Source of the DNA: DATAUD01 sp036268455
GTDB lineage: Bacteria > Verrucomicrobiota > Verrucomicrobiia > Limisphaerales > Palsa-1400
DNA length: 64,000 bases
NCBI GenBank assembly: GCA_036268455.1
Contig: DATAUD010000024.1
Coordinates: 1-64,000 of the forward strand
Direction of reading: 5' to 3'
Translations under genes and position numbers: made by a program
Notes under the pieces: generated by a model
Database searches by the model: none
Told to the model about the DNA's origin: nothing
What the model saw: only the letters and a program-made list of their open reading frames with translations
Shown here: positions 43,284 to 52,160 of the stretch, piece by piece
Numbering within the stretch: position 1 is the first letter of the stretch
Layout of the letters: each line of letters starts with the position of its first letter

Positions 43284-44908
43284 ACGCTGGGGACTGGCGG
43301 CGGGATTATGGATGCTGTGACCGGCGTCAAATGCTCAACGATTTCGCCCGGCCGGGAAGAAACGGCGGCAAACCTGGCGCAGCCCATCAAAAGCACCGCC
43401 ACCGCCCCATAACTGAACGCGACAATCGGGCTCTGGGCGAAACCAATTTTTTCCCCGTGCATAAACCCGAAAAACGTGAGAATCGCCCCGGCAAGCGCAA
43501 AACCGGCGGCCTTCCTGAAATTGCGGTCGATGACGCATACGGCAATCGCCCCGAGAATCAAGCCGCCGAGAATCGAGCCGCCACCGAGAATTTGCAGCCC
43601 GCGATACAAGACGCCTTGGTCTTTCATCTTTCCGACAAGGTCGCCCATTTGAGTGGCGCTGAGCGCCGCGACGGTGACCCCCGCCGCGGCGAGCGCCCCG
43701 TTAATTAGGTTCAACGCCCAATTGGCCAGGTGCGGCGTAACGGAAAGCACGATGGCCGGCGCATGGCTGCGTGGCGTCTCTTGAAACGCCTGCGATCCGA
43801 TTAACATTCCGATGTAAAGAAGAATTGGCAGGATGGCGACGCTCGGTATGAGCGCCAGCATGACCGAGATCACCCCGAACCAGCACATCAGGATCACGGC
43901 GACACCCGTTGCCGCGGAATATCCGATCCTCCCCCCCATCGCCTTCCAGCCAGGATGCCCGATATAGACGGCGTTGATGAACGGATTTCCCATTAGGCAT
44001 CCGATTAAACTGACGAACCCATCCGCCGTCAACACGCGAGTTGACGGAAAGCTATCTCCAGCGACAGCCGCGCTTTCCACGTTGTCGATGGCCTCAACAA
44101 GGTCGTAAATGCCGAAGGGAATCGCGGTAACCAAAATTGCCCCCAAAAAGTGAAATCCGGAAAACACGTGACCGAAAACCGGAACGGGCGCATGGAATCC
44201 GAAATTCGTCACCGAATTGGCCAGCCCTGCCAGGGTCATTCCGCCGTAATTTAATCCCAAGGCCGTGGAGCCCCAGGCGATGATAGTGCCTACGCCGATT
44301 GCGATCAATCCCGCCGGGATCCCGCGAAAATAACGCACGCCGCCAAACCAATTCAAAATAATAATGGCAAAGCAAACCAGCCCAATGACCGGAGTCATAA
44401 ACATTTGCAGGCCGGGACCCATCGAAATGAAGGTCAACGAAACACCGGCCAGGGTGCCCAGCAGCGCGGCGCGGGGCGTGATTTTACGGACAATCGGCGC
44501 GATGAACCCGCCCGCCATCAACACAAAACTTTGTATGAAAACCCACGTTAAACCGGCTTCCCAGCCTTTGACCGGGTCGCCTGTTTTTAGAGCAATCGGC
44601 AGCATGATGACAAACGTGACCACAAACATGTGCGGGACGCTGATCCCGGAGGGCAATGCGCAGACATCGGTCCGGCCGGTTTTTTTAGCGAGCGACCGTG
44701 CGAGCCACGCATAATACAGTGTCGAGAGACACATCATCAGTCCGGTCGCGGGAAGGATTCGTCCGAAGACCAGTTGGTCGGGCATCTTGAGCACAAAGCG
44801 CAGAAGCCCTGTGAGCGTCAGCAAGTTCACCAGGATGTTGGTGCCGAAACCGAAAAACGCGTTCCAGTCGCCTGGAACCCAGAGTTTAGGATTGTGGTTA
44901 TTACTCAT
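43280..44908 (-). CDS. NCS2-family permease
   Basis: The 542-residue protein has 12 or more hydrophobic helices and NCS2/xanthine-uracil permease features: VPGDWNAFFGFGTNILVNLLTLTGLL at the N-terminus, the GLQMFMTPVIGLVCFAIIIL and AIPFGIYDLVEAIDNVESAAVAGDSFPSTRVLTADGFVSLIGCLMGN segments, and a C-terminal GEIVEHLTPVTASI. The family carries nucleobases or related ureides with protons. In this operon it may take up a purine-derived compound or biuret-like product. The exact substrate is not visible. Confidence 0.85.
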   Translation of the reverse strand: MSNNHNPKLWVPGDWNAFFGFGTNILVNLLTLTGLLRFVLKMPDQLVFGRILPATGLMMCLSTLYYAWLARSLAKKTGRTDVCALPSGISVPHMFVVTFVIMLPIALKTGDPVKGWEAGLTWVFIQSFVLMAGGFIAPIVRKITPRAALLGTLAGVSLTFISMGPGLQMFMTPVIGLVCFAIIILNWFGGVRYFRGIPAGLIAIGVGTIIAWGSTALGLNYGGMTLAGLANSVTNFGFHAPVPVFGHVFSGFHFLGAILVTAIPFGIYDLVEAIDNVESAAVAGDSFPSTRVLTADGFVSLIGCLMGNPFINAVYIGHPGWKAMGGRIGYSAATGVAVILMCWFGVISVMLALIPSVAILPILLYIGMLIGSQAFQETPRSHAPAIVLSVTPHLANWALNLINGALAAAGVTVAALSATQMGDLVGKMKDQGVLYRGLQILGGGSILGGLILGAIAVCVIDRNFRKAAGFALAGAILTFFGFMHGEKIGFAQSPIVAFSYGAVAVLLMGCARFAAVSSRPGEIVEHLTPVTASIIPPPVPSV

Positions 44909-44935
44909 GTGATGTGGATTTGGTTTGGACGCGCG

Positions 44936-45652
44936 CTAGACCGATTTTAAGGCGGACAAAATTTTGTCCGACTCCGACACCCAGCCGAAAATGCCGCCCT
45001 GAGCCTTGATCATCTTCAAGCCGGCCTCCTGAAATTCGGGAAAATACGAACCAACGCAATCCGACGGCACCAGGCATTCGTATCCCCTGTCGTTGGCTTC
45101 GCGAACAGTCGTATTGACGCACACTTCGGTGGTCACGCCCGTTACGATTAATTGCCGCAAGCCCGCGTTTTGCAGAATGCCGTGCAAATCGGTCGCCCAA
45201 AAAGCGCCCTTGCCCGGCTTGTCAATCACCGGTTCGCCGGGACGGGGGTAAAGCTCGGGAATAATGTCATGGCCGATTTCGCCGCGAACCAGGACGCGCC
45301 CCATCGGCCCGTGGTCGCCGATCCGTTTTTGGCCGCGGCCTCGGACCTTTTTCGACGCCGGAAGATCGGACAAATCGGGCCGATGTCCTTCGCGTGTATG
45401 GATGACACGCCACCCATTGCTCCGCCAAGCTTTGAGCAAGCGGTGATTCGGCGCGATGGTCCGGCGCAATTGAGAGACGTCATTGCCGAGCATTTCGCCG
45501 AAGCCGCCGGGTTCCAGGAAATCGCGCTGCATGTCGATGATCAAGAGCGCGCAACTTTCCGGTTCTAACTCAAACGGATAGGGCTCGGCATCGATGGTAT
45601 AAATTGGGTCGGTCACAACTTTAATGGCCCGCCATTTTTTGGCCGATGACAT
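44936..45652 (-). CDS. Cysteine hydrolase, biuret hydrolase-like (isochorismatase fold)
   Basis: The 238-residue protein has the Asp-Lys-Cys triad: Asp40 (LLIIDMQRDF), Lys145 (IDKPGKGAF) and Cys178 (TTEVCVNTT). Gln218 lies 40 residues after the Cys in KAQGGIFG, the spacing I recall for the substrate-binding Gln of biuret hydrolase BiuH. The likely reaction is biuret to allophanate and ammonia, feeding the allophanate hydrolase encoded two genes later. A triuret hydrolase, ureidoacrylate or related amide hydrolase is the alternative. It overlaps the ABC ATPase gene by 32 bp. It has one paralogue at 47150 in the same operon. Confidence 0.82.
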   Translation of the reverse strand: MSSAKKWRAIKVVTDPIYTIDAEPYPFELEPESCALLIIDMQRDFLEPGGFGEMLGNDVSQLRRTIAPNHRLLKAWRSNGWRVIHTREGHRPDLSDLPASKKVRGRGQKRIGDHGPMGRVLVRGEIGHDIIPELYPRPGEPVIDKPGKGAFWATDLHGILQNAGLRQLIVTGVTTEVCVNTTVREANDRGYECLVPSDCVGSYFPEFQEAGLKMIKAQGGIFGWVSESDKILSALKSV

Positions 45653-47153
45653 TCAGGTCGGCTCCGAGCGCCGGTGTTTCATAAACAAATTCCCCTCCCG
45701 CCATGACGATAACGCGATCGGCCATGGCAAGAAGCTCGTCGAGGTCTTCGCTCAGCAACAAGACGCCCACGCCATTGTTGCGGGCTTCCATTATTTTTCC
45801 GTGGATGAATTCCACCGCGTTGAAATCCAGTCCGAAACAGGGGTTTGCGGCAATGATCAACCTGGGCGCGCCGGAGGAAAGTTCGCGCGCGAGGACCGTT
45901 CGTTGCACATTGCCGCCGGAAAGATTTCGCACCGGGGTCAGTGAAGATGGAGTACGAATGTTAAAACGATGGATCAAGTCCGTGGCGCGTTTGCGGATGG
46001 CGCGCTGGCTTAGGACCCACTTTGCGCGCGCCTGGGGCGGATGATCAAACAGGCGCAACGCCAAATTGCCCTCAACGCTCATGTTCGGCACACACGCATT
46101 GCGCAACGGTTCTTCCGGGAGCGCGAATATCTGGCGCTCGACCATTTCCCGCCGGGTCGCGTGGTACGGTTTTCCAACCGCGTTGACCGTGCCGCCAGTC
46201 GCCGAACGCTGGCCGCCGAGCACTTCGACCAATTCGCGTTGTCCGTTGCCCGAGACGCCCGCAATGCCCACGATTTCACCGGCCCGAACAGTCAATGAAG
46301 CATTCTTGATTCCGGGCAGGCCATTGTCTTTGTCGGCGCAAAGGTTCGAGATTTCGAGAGCAGGAGGACCAACTTCACGTTCGACGCGCTTGACCGCCGC
46401 AACGACGCGCTGCTCACCCAGCATCATTCGCGACATGTCCGCAACGGTGAGGTCCTTGACCTTGCCGGCCCCGGCAAATTTGCCCCGGCGCATGACGGTG
46501 ATTTCGTCGCAAAAATCGGTCACCTGTTTGAATTTGTGAGTGATGAGAATGATGCTGAGTTTTTTCGCCAGGACCATTTGCCGCAACAGGCCAAGCACTT
46601 CATCGGCTTCCTGGGGCGTGAGGACTGACGTCGGTTCATCCAGGATTAAAATGCGGCTTTGCAAATAAAGTTGCTTGAGGATTTCCGCCTTCTGCTTTTG
46701 CCCCGCCGCGAGTTGTGAAGCGGGCATTTGCAAATCCACCTTGAACGGCGCGGTGGCCAGAAATTCCTCCAGGCGCCGCCATTCCGATTTCCAATCAATC
46801 ACCGCCGGGATGTCATTGCGCGGCAGCAAAAGGTTCTCCGCCACAGTCATCGAGGGCACGAGCGTAAAATGTTGATAGACCATCCCGATGCCGAATTTCT
46901 GGGCATCGTGCGGGCTGCGGATGTCGCGCGAATGATCCCGGACGAGAATATCGCCCTCATCGGCCGGATGAAATCCCATCACACATTTGACCAACGTGCT
47001 TTTGCCCGCGCCATTTTCCCCGAGCAGCGCGTGAAATGTTCCGGGCTCCAGTTTGAGCGAAATGTGATCCACCGCCGTCATCGGTCCGAACCGCTTGACG
47101 ATGTTGACCAACTCCAAGCGGGGGGGGACAGTGGATTGGAGTTCGTCGCTCAT
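45621..47153 (-). CDS. ABC uptake ATPase with two ATP-binding domains (nucleoside/BMP type)
   Basis: The 510-residue protein has two ABC domains as in sugar/nucleoside (BmpABCD, YufO-like) importers. The first has Walker A LLGENGAGKST, Q-loop VYQHFTLVP and Walker B RILILDEPTSVL; its signature is degenerate (AAGQKQKAEI). The second has GVSGNGQRE in place of a standard Walker A, signature LSGGNVQ and RLIIAANPCFGLD. The degenerate second site is usual for this family. It should energise uptake with the two permeases and binding protein of the operon. The ATG overlaps the preceding hydrolase stop by ATGA. Confidence 0.92.
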   Translation of the reverse strand: MSDELQSTVPPRLELVNIVKRFGPMTAVDHISLKLEPGTFHALLGENGAGKSTLVKCVMGFHPADEGDILVRDHSRDIRSPHDAQKFGIGMVYQHFTLVPSMTVAENLLLPRNDIPAVIDWKSEWRRLEEFLATAPFKVDLQMPASQLAAGQKQKAEILKQLYLQSRILILDEPTSVLTPQEADEVLGLLRQMVLAKKLSIILITHKFKQVTDFCDEITVMRRGKFAGAGKVKDLTVADMSRMMLGEQRVVAAVKRVEREVGPPALEISNLCADKDNGLPGIKNASLTVRAGEIVGIAGVSGNGQRELVEVLGGQRSATGGTVNAVGKPYHATRREMVERQIFALPEEPLRNACVPNMSVEGNLALRLFDHPPQARAKWVLSQRAIRKRATDLIHRFNIRTPSSLTPVRNLSGGNVQRTVLARELSSGAPRLIIAANPCFGLDFNAVEFIHGKIMEARNNGVGVLLLSEDLDELLAMADRVIVMAGGEFVYETPALGADLNVIGQKMAGH

Positions 47154-47836
47154 TGAATCGCGTTGAGGAATGAATTGGCGTCCGCCACAGCGCCAAAAAC
47201 ACCGCCTTGCATCTTGATCATTTTCAATGCGGCGAGGTGGTTGTTGAAATCGGTTGCGCCCGTGCAGTCAGACAGGACGAGGCATTCGTAGCCCCGATCG
47301 TTCGCCTCTCGAAGCGTGGTGTGAACGCAGACGTCCGTTGTGATTCCGGTGAGGACAATGTTTTGAATGCCTTTGCTGTGAAGAAGAAGGTCGAGGTCCG
47401 TGGCGTAAAAGGAGCCCTTGCCGGGTTTGTCAATAATCGCTTCACCCGCCGCTGGAGCCAATTCGGGAATAACTTCCCAACCCGGCTCACCGCGCACCAG
47501 GATTCGGCCGCACGGCCCGGGGTCGCCAATTCCAGCGCCGATGCGACGGCTCCGCCATTGTTTGTTTTGGGGTAGATCGGCCAAGTCCGGGCGATGTCCT
47601 TCGCGCGTATGCATTACGTGGTAGCCCGCCGCGCGAACCCCGGCCAAAACGCGCTGAATGGGCCCAATCGGTGCGCGCGTCAACGAGAGATCGTAACCCA
47701 TTTTATCGACGTAACCGCCGACGCCGCAAAAATCGGCCTGCATGTCGATGATGAGAAGAACAGTATTTTCCGGGCGCAAATCTCCATTGTAAGGCCACGG
47801 ATATGGATCGGATTTGACATGTCGTGGCATGGTCAT
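47150..47836 (-). CDS. Cysteine hydrolase, biuret/triuret hydrolase-like (second paralogue)
   Basis: The protein (about 228 residues) starts at ATG 47836: it overlaps the permease stop as ATGA and has an AGGAACTGGAG site just upstream, so the longer in-frame reading to 47890 is rejected. The triad is LLIIDMQADF (Asp), IIDKPGKGSF (Lys) and TTDVCVHTT (Cys), and the Gln 40 residues after Cys is kept (KMQGGVFG). The HTREGHRPDLADLP motif is shared with the paralogue at 44936. Two related enzymes in one pathway fit successive cuts of triuret and biuret. Which one does which step cannot be read by eye. Confidence 0.83.
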   Translation of the reverse strand: MTMPRHVKSDPYPWPYNGDLRPENTVLLIIDMQADFCGVGGYVDKMGYDLSLTRAPIGPIQRVLAGVRAAGYHVMHTREGHRPDLADLPQNKQWRSRRIGAGIGDPGPCGRILVRGEPGWEVIPELAPAAGEAIIDKPGKGSFYATDLDLLLHSKGIQNIVLTGITTDVCVHTTLREANDRGYECLVLSDCTGATDFNNHLAALKMIKMQGGVFGAVADANSFLNAIQ

Positions 47837-48762
47837 TCTCCAGTTCCTAAAGCGCCCGGAGCGCCAGCTAAGGCGCGTTTGGGCGTGCAAGTGAGGACCA
47901 TAATGGCCAACGTCAGAACGTAGGGCGCGGCGTTAAACAGGTAATAATAGGATTGAATGCCGGCGGCTTGCAGAGCAGGCCCGACTGCCTGCGCTCCACC
48001 AAATAGAAGTGAAGCGCCGAGGCAAGCTTTGGGATTCCATCGCGCGAAAATGACCAACGCGACCGCCATCAAGCCCTGCCCGCTGGAAACTAACCGCGAC
48101 CACGAACCCGGATAGACCAGCGACAAATAGGCGCCGCCCACCCCCGCAAAAAAACTTCCCGTCGTGATGGACAACGTGCGAACTCCCTTGACCGAGATTC
48201 CCTGTGCGCGCGCCGCGGAGGGATTATCACCGACGGCGCGGATGAACATGCCCCAGCGCGTATTGAGAAAAAACCAATGCATGGCGAAGGCCAATGCGAT
48301 GCCGAGAACCAAAAGCGGGCTGATCTTGAGCGCCGCCTGCAATTGCGGGATGTGGCTCCACGAACCAAGATTCAGGACGCCCAACGGCGGCGCCATCGGC
48401 TCGATGAAAGGATCACCAATAAAAAACGCCAAGCCGCTGCCGAGAATAAACAGCGCGATGCCCACAGCGATGTCATTGACCCGCGGCAATTGGGACAACC
48501 ACGAATGCAGCAATCCCATTCCTGCCCCCGCTAATCCGCCCACGATGACCCCCGTCCAAGGCGAGCCGGTTTTGTACGAAACGGCGTAGGCGCTCATTGC
48601 GCCCATGAGAAGCGTCCCTTCGAGGCCGAGATTTATTTTTCCACTCTTTTCAGTCAAACATTCCCCGAGGCTGACAAAGAGAAACGGCGAACTCCCGCGC
48701 ACGGCCCCGGCGGCGATGGCCAACGGCACACCCAGCCAGCCGATGGACTCGGTGCCGTTCAT
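47833..48762 (-). CDS. ABC permease (nucleoside/BMP type, second subunit)
   Basis: The 309-residue membrane protein has 8-9 helices and the family segment LGECLTEKSGKINLGLEGTLLMGAMSAYAV near the N-terminus, plus RAVGDNPSAARAQGISVKGVRTL, typical of YufQ/BmpD-type permeases. It pairs with the 375-residue permease to form the membrane pore of the importer. It overlaps neighbours on both sides by ATGA. Confidence 0.9.
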   Translation of the reverse strand: MNGTESIGWLGVPLAIAAGAVRGSSPFLFVSLGECLTEKSGKINLGLEGTLLMGAMSAYAVSYKTGSPWTGVIVGGLAGAGMGLLHSWLSQLPRVNDIAVGIALFILGSGLAFFIGDPFIEPMAPPLGVLNLGSWSHIPQLQAALKISPLLVLGIALAFAMHWFFLNTRWGMFIRAVGDNPSAARAQGISVKGVRTLSITTGSFFAGVGGAYLSLVYPGSWSRLVSSGQGLMAVALVIFARWNPKACLGASLLFGGAQAVGPALQAAGIQSYYYLFNAAPYVLTLAIMVLTCTPKRALAGAPGALGTGE

Positions 48763-49886
48763 GCCTGTGCCCTTTCCTGGAAGATTTTGAATCGGCCATA
48801 GAGCGAGTCGCTGTACAAAATGGCAACAAAAACGATCCCTTGAAAAACCAGCACGGTGGCGTCCGACAAGTGGTGCTGGCGTTGCAGAATTCCACCACTG
48901 GCGAGAATTCCGCCCAGGAGAATCGAAACAAGAAGTACGCCCAATGCGTTCGCGCGCCCAACAAATGCCACCAAAATACCCGCGTAACCATAACCCGCTG
49001 CTAGGGATTCATTGGCGCGCCCTTGCACCGCCGCCACCTCCACCATCCCGGCCAATCCTGCGCACGCACCCGCCAGCAAGCAGGCGGACAGCGTAATCAG
49101 CCCCACTGGCAATCCAACAATTCGCGCCGCGCGAATATTGCCGCCGATAATGCGAACCTGAAATCCGTAAGTCGTCCGTTCCATCAGGAACCAGACCAGC
49201 AGGCACGCCACCACGCCATAGACCAATCCCCAATGCACAAAAGTCCCGGGAATTGTGCCTAAAGCATTGGCGTCGGGAATCGGATAACTGGAAGGTTTGT
49301 TCAAGCTGGTGGGATCGCGCATCGGGCCGTTGACCAAGTGATTAAGAACCGCAATCGCGATGTAATTCATCAGCAGGCTGGAAATCACTTCGTTGACGCC
49401 TCGATAGAGTTTCATCGCCCCGCAAGCCATGATCCACAAGCCGCCAAAAACCATTCCGGCCACCGCCATTGCGATCAGCGCCATCGTCGGCGGCAGGCTG
49501 GTCCAATGTGTGCCGGCAATCGTTGCGCCCAGTCCGCCCATCACCAGGGCTCCTTCGTTGCCGATAATCACCATGCCGAGACGCAACGGGATCGCGGTGC
49601 AGAGCGCGCAGAGCATCACAGGCGCAGCGTGAACGAGCGTATTTTGAAACGAATACCAACTGCCAAAGGCTGCCTTGCGAATCGACCCATATACGCCGAA
49701 CGGGTTCGCGCCGGCAAAGGCGCAGAAAATGCCGAATACCGCCATCGCCACAAGGAGGGCGCCCGCCGGGATCACCACCGCTTCGGCCATTCCTCTCCAG
49801 TGCCGTTGCGGTTTCCTTTCGGAAACCAAGTCGGTTGCCAGCGGCGCAACAGCAACCGGAGCGGCTTCGTTACTGGCGGCATTCAT
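48759..49886 (-). CDS. ABC permease (nucleoside/BMP type, first subunit)
   Basis: The 375-residue membrane protein has about 9 helices and the motif LRLGMVIIGNEGALVMGGLGATIAG, followed by KLYRGVNEVISSLLMNYIAIAVLNHLVNGP, as in YufP/BmpC-type permeases. The cytoplasmic loop VRIIGGNIRAARIVGLP should contact the ATPase. The gene lies 19 bp after the binding-protein gene. Confidence 0.9.
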   Translation of the reverse strand: MNAASNEAAPVAVAPLATDLVSERKPQRHWRGMAEAVVIPAGALLVAMAVFGIFCAFAGANPFGVYGSIRKAAFGSWYSFQNTLVHAAPVMLCALCTAIPLRLGMVIIGNEGALVMGGLGATIAGTHWTSLPPTMALIAMAVAGMVFGGLWIMACGAMKLYRGVNEVISSLLMNYIAIAVLNHLVNGPMRDPTSLNKPSSYPIPDANALGTIPGTFVHWGLVYGVVACLLVWFLMERTTYGFQVRIIGGNIRAARIVGLPVGLITLSACLLAGACAGLAGMVEVAAVQGRANESLAAGYGYAGILVAFVGRANALGVLLVSILLGGILASGGILQRQHHLSDATVLVFQGIVFVAILYSDSLYGRFKIFQERAQA

Positions 49887-49905
49887 GACGTTCGTTGTTT
49901 CAGGT

Positions 49906-51009
49906 TCAACCTCCGGTCTTGCCGATGACCCCTTCCACCAGCCAGCTCATGCTTTCCAGTGAGATGTCTTGTTGTTTGAGTCCTGTGCCGGCAGGCACGA
50001 CGACGTTCCCTTGATTGTCCTTTATTTCGCCCTTGTAGATCACCATCGTGCCGTCCATGAATTTCGCCTTGGCCGCTTCGGCGTCGGCCTTTGCCTTGTC
50101 GCTCACCATCGGCCCGTAAGGGGATACGGCGCAAAAACCCTCCTTCAAACCGCCGCGAATGAGATGCGGAATCGTCCCGGCGGTGAGCGATTTTCCTTCA
50201 GAGATCCATTGCGCGTATTGCGAATAGACCTTGGTCCAGTTCCACTCCGCGCCGGTCAGATAACCTTTTGGCGCAAGGACGGATTGATTGGCGTGATAAC
50301 CGGTGCACATGACGCCGCGCTTTTCGGCTGTGGTGATAACCACCTTCGGGCTATCCACGTGACAGGTGAGGACGTCAATACCCTGGTCGATCAGGCTGTT
50401 GGCGGCTTCCGCTTCCTTGACCGGCAACGACCAATCGCCGGTGAAGATCACCTGCACTGTCACGTCCGGAACGACGCTTCGCGCGCCGAGCGTGTAACTA
50501 TTGATGTTGCGCAATACTTGCGGGATTGGCTTCGCCGCAATGAAGCCCAGTCTTTTCGATTTCGAGCTTTCCGCCGCCACAATGCCGCAGACGTATTCCG
50601 CTTCATCGATATACCCGAAGTAACTTCCGACGTTTTTCGGATGTTTGCCCTCCACATACAGTCCGCCGCAATGGAAGAATTGCACATCGGGAAACTGCTT
50701 GGCCAATTTCAGGATGTGCGGGTCGAAATAGCCGAACGATGTCGGGAACAGGACAGTCACGCCGTCCTGCATGATCATGTTCCGCATGGTCTCTTCCACC
50801 GCGGTGGTTTCGGGAACGCTGGCTTCCTCCTCGGCTTTGACCCACGCCAGCTTTTGCACCCCGGCGCATCCTTCCGCATGCGCCTGGTTGTAACCGTAGT
50901 CGTCCTTGGGGCCGACGTAGATGAAGCCCATTTTCACCGCGTCAGCGGCCTGCGCGACGCCGGCGCCGACAAGCGCCGCCGCCAATGCTGTAAAATATAA
51001 CTTATTCAT
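49906..51009 (-). CDS. BMP-family ABC substrate-binding protein
   Basis: The protein (about 367 residues) has a signal peptide (MNKLYFTALAAALVGAGVAQAADA), so ATG 51009 is the likely start rather than the upstream ATG 51042. It has the BMP/PnrA opening VKMGFIYVGPKDDYGYNQAHAEG, then FFHCGGLYVEGKHPKNVGSYFGYIDEAEYVCGIVAAESS. BMP-family proteins bind nucleosides or related heterocycles; in this operon a ureide or purine-derived compound is the likely ligand. It works with the two permeases and double ATPase downstream. Confidence 0.9.
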   Translation of the reverse strand: MNKLYFTALAAALVGAGVAQAADAVKMGFIYVGPKDDYGYNQAHAEGCAGVQKLAWVKAEEEASVPETTAVEETMRNMIMQDGVTVLFPTSFGYFDPHILKLAKQFPDVQFFHCGGLYVEGKHPKNVGSYFGYIDEAEYVCGIVAAESSKSKRLGFIAAKPIPQVLRNINSYTLGARSVVPDVTVQVIFTGDWSLPVKEAEAANSLIDQGIDVLTCHVDSPKVVITTAEKRGVMCTGYHANQSVLAPKGYLTGAEWNWTKVYSQYAQWISEGKSLTAGTIPHLIRGGLKEGFCAVSPYGPMVSDKAKADAEAAKAKFMDGTMVIYKGEIKDNQGNVVVPAGTGLKQQDISLESMSWLVEGVIGKTGG

Positions 51010-51053
51010 AATTTTGGAGCGAAGTGTTTTTAAGCGATGCATTGCGTTCGGGA

Positions 51054-52022
51054 TCAGAAAAAGATATTGATGCCGGCATAGTATTGGAATGTGTCGCGCG
51101 TGGCCGTGTTCGGCGCGTTAAACGCGTTGAGATGGTAGAGGTTGTCATCCACCATGTTCATGTAACGGAAGCCCGTGTGAAAACTCCAATGGCCGTAGCC
51201 TCCCGGCATGAAGTTCATCGGCAATGTCGCCTTGACTCCCAGTTCGTATAAGCCCACCGTCGAGCTGCTGCTATAGAAGTCGCCGTAGAAGCGATCGTCC
51301 GGCAGCAACACCCGGCAGGGCGTATCCAATCGGATTCCGTACGCCTTTTGGAAGGTGTAGCCCGGGTCGATGCCCACCTCAAAGTAGTAGCTCGATCCGG
51401 GATCGGGATGTTGGGCCCCGGCGCGGGGCGGCAGTCCGAGGGTGTATGGCAAATCAGCGTCGGTCGCCTTGCCCTCGAGTTCCTGCCAGTATTCGAAGTA
51501 AGGATGAAGCGCGAACGCCTTCAAATAATCGCTATCATCGAAACTTATTTTCGAGTCCAGGTGCATCGACGTTGCAATGTTCAGGACTTGCATGTCGAAT
51601 TCCGTCCAGGTCACGTCGAGTTTGAACCGCTTGGCGAGGGCGAATTCGACGCCGCCAATGGGATCAATTTCCACCCACTCCGTGGTTGGCGTGGTTTTGT
51701 AGGTGGGCCCGGTTTTGCTGGTCGGGCTGCTGCAAAAGTCGCTCCAAACTCCGGGAATCAGCGTGACGCTGTTCACGAAGTTGTCGGGTTTGTCGCTTTT
51801 GTAGATGTTGATCAGGCCGAGGGCCAGGGGTTGGAAGGTCAGCCCCTTGTCCGTGACGATCATTCCGCGCGGAGTAACATACTCGTTGGCGAATTCCAGG
51901 TTGAGGACGGCGTTCACGTGTGATTCAGGTGGCGCATCGGCGGCGTGGGCCGCTGTCGCCAATGAAAGGACAGCAAGGGAGAGAGACCGGATGTTTTGGG
52001 AGAGTGTAGTTTGTATTTTCAT
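51054..52022 (-). CDS. Outer-membrane protein of the ureide uptake operon
   Basis: The 322-residue protein has a signal peptide (SLSLAVLSLATAAHA), a strand-rich mature part (LTWTEFD-like and YYFEVGIDPGYTF strands) and a terminal YYAGINIFF strand with a C-terminal Phe, as in outer-membrane barrels. It is the first gene after the sigma-54 promoter, so it is probably a porin or barrel that admits the substrate across the outer membrane. I do not recognise a named porin family. The start is ATG 52022, 31 bases after the promoter -12 element region. Confidence 0.72.
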   Translation of the reverse strand: MKIQTTLSQNIRSLSLAVLSLATAAHAADAPPESHVNAVLNLEFANEYVTPRGMIVTDKGLTFQPLALGLINIYKSDKPDNFVNSVTLIPGVWSDFCSSPTSKTGPTYKTTPTTEWVEIDPIGGVEFALAKRFKLDVTWTEFDMQVLNIATSMHLDSKISFDDSDYLKAFALHPYFEYWQELEGKATDADLPYTLGLPPRAGAQHPDPGSSYYFEVGIDPGYTFQKAYGIRLDTPCRVLLPDDRFYGDFYSSSSTVGLYELGVKATLPMNFMPGGYGHWSFHTGFRYMNMVDDNLYHLNAFNAPNTATRDTFQYYAGINIFF

Positions 52023-52063
52023 TTGGGTTTGGAATGCTTTCTCTAACAGGCACGCAAACCCCT

Positions 52064-52079
52064 AGCCAAATGCGTGCCA
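52064..52079 (-). promoter_or_regulatory. Sigma-54 -24/-12 promoter of the biuret/allophanate operon
   Basis: The minus strand reads TGGCACG-CATT-TGGCT. It differs from the consensus TGGCACG-N4-TTGC[AT] at only one position, and both the invariant GG and GC are present with correct spacing. The start codon of the outer-membrane protein gene lies about 41 bases downstream of the -12 GC. The neighbouring regulator carries the GAFTGA loop that activates sigma-54 polymerase, so the pairing is functional in context. Confidence 0.88.
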
Positions 52080-52142
52080 GCGCATTCCTTCCCGGACAAC
52101 CACATCGCCGTCTCCAAAACCGCTGTTTCAAATGTTCCCAGC

Positions 52143-52158
52143 GCAACACTTGCAACAC
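52143..52158 (-). promoter_or_regulatory. Direct repeat upstream of the sigma-54 promoter (possible activator site)
   Basis: The minus strand carries GTGTTGC-AA-GTGTTGC, two identical 7-base copies spaced by two bases, about 65-80 bases upstream of the -24 element and just after the regulator stop codon. This is a plausible enhancer for the response regulator. The repeat is seen directly; the role is inference. Confidence 0.4.
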
Positions 52159-52160
52159 TT

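Noticed and set aside
49969..51000. 343-codon plus-strand reading over the BMP binding-protein gene
   Set aside because: It is the antisense shadow of a clear BMP-family gene; Arg/His-rich composition typical of shadows.
51348..51923. 191-codon plus-strand reading over the outer-membrane protein gene
   Set aside because: It lies entirely antisense to a gene with signal peptide and barrel strands, and has no recognisable domain.
52023..52160. ykkC-type guanidine riboswitch upstream of the ureide operon
   Set aside because: The sigma-54 start site leaves only about 30 bases of leader, too short for a riboswitch.
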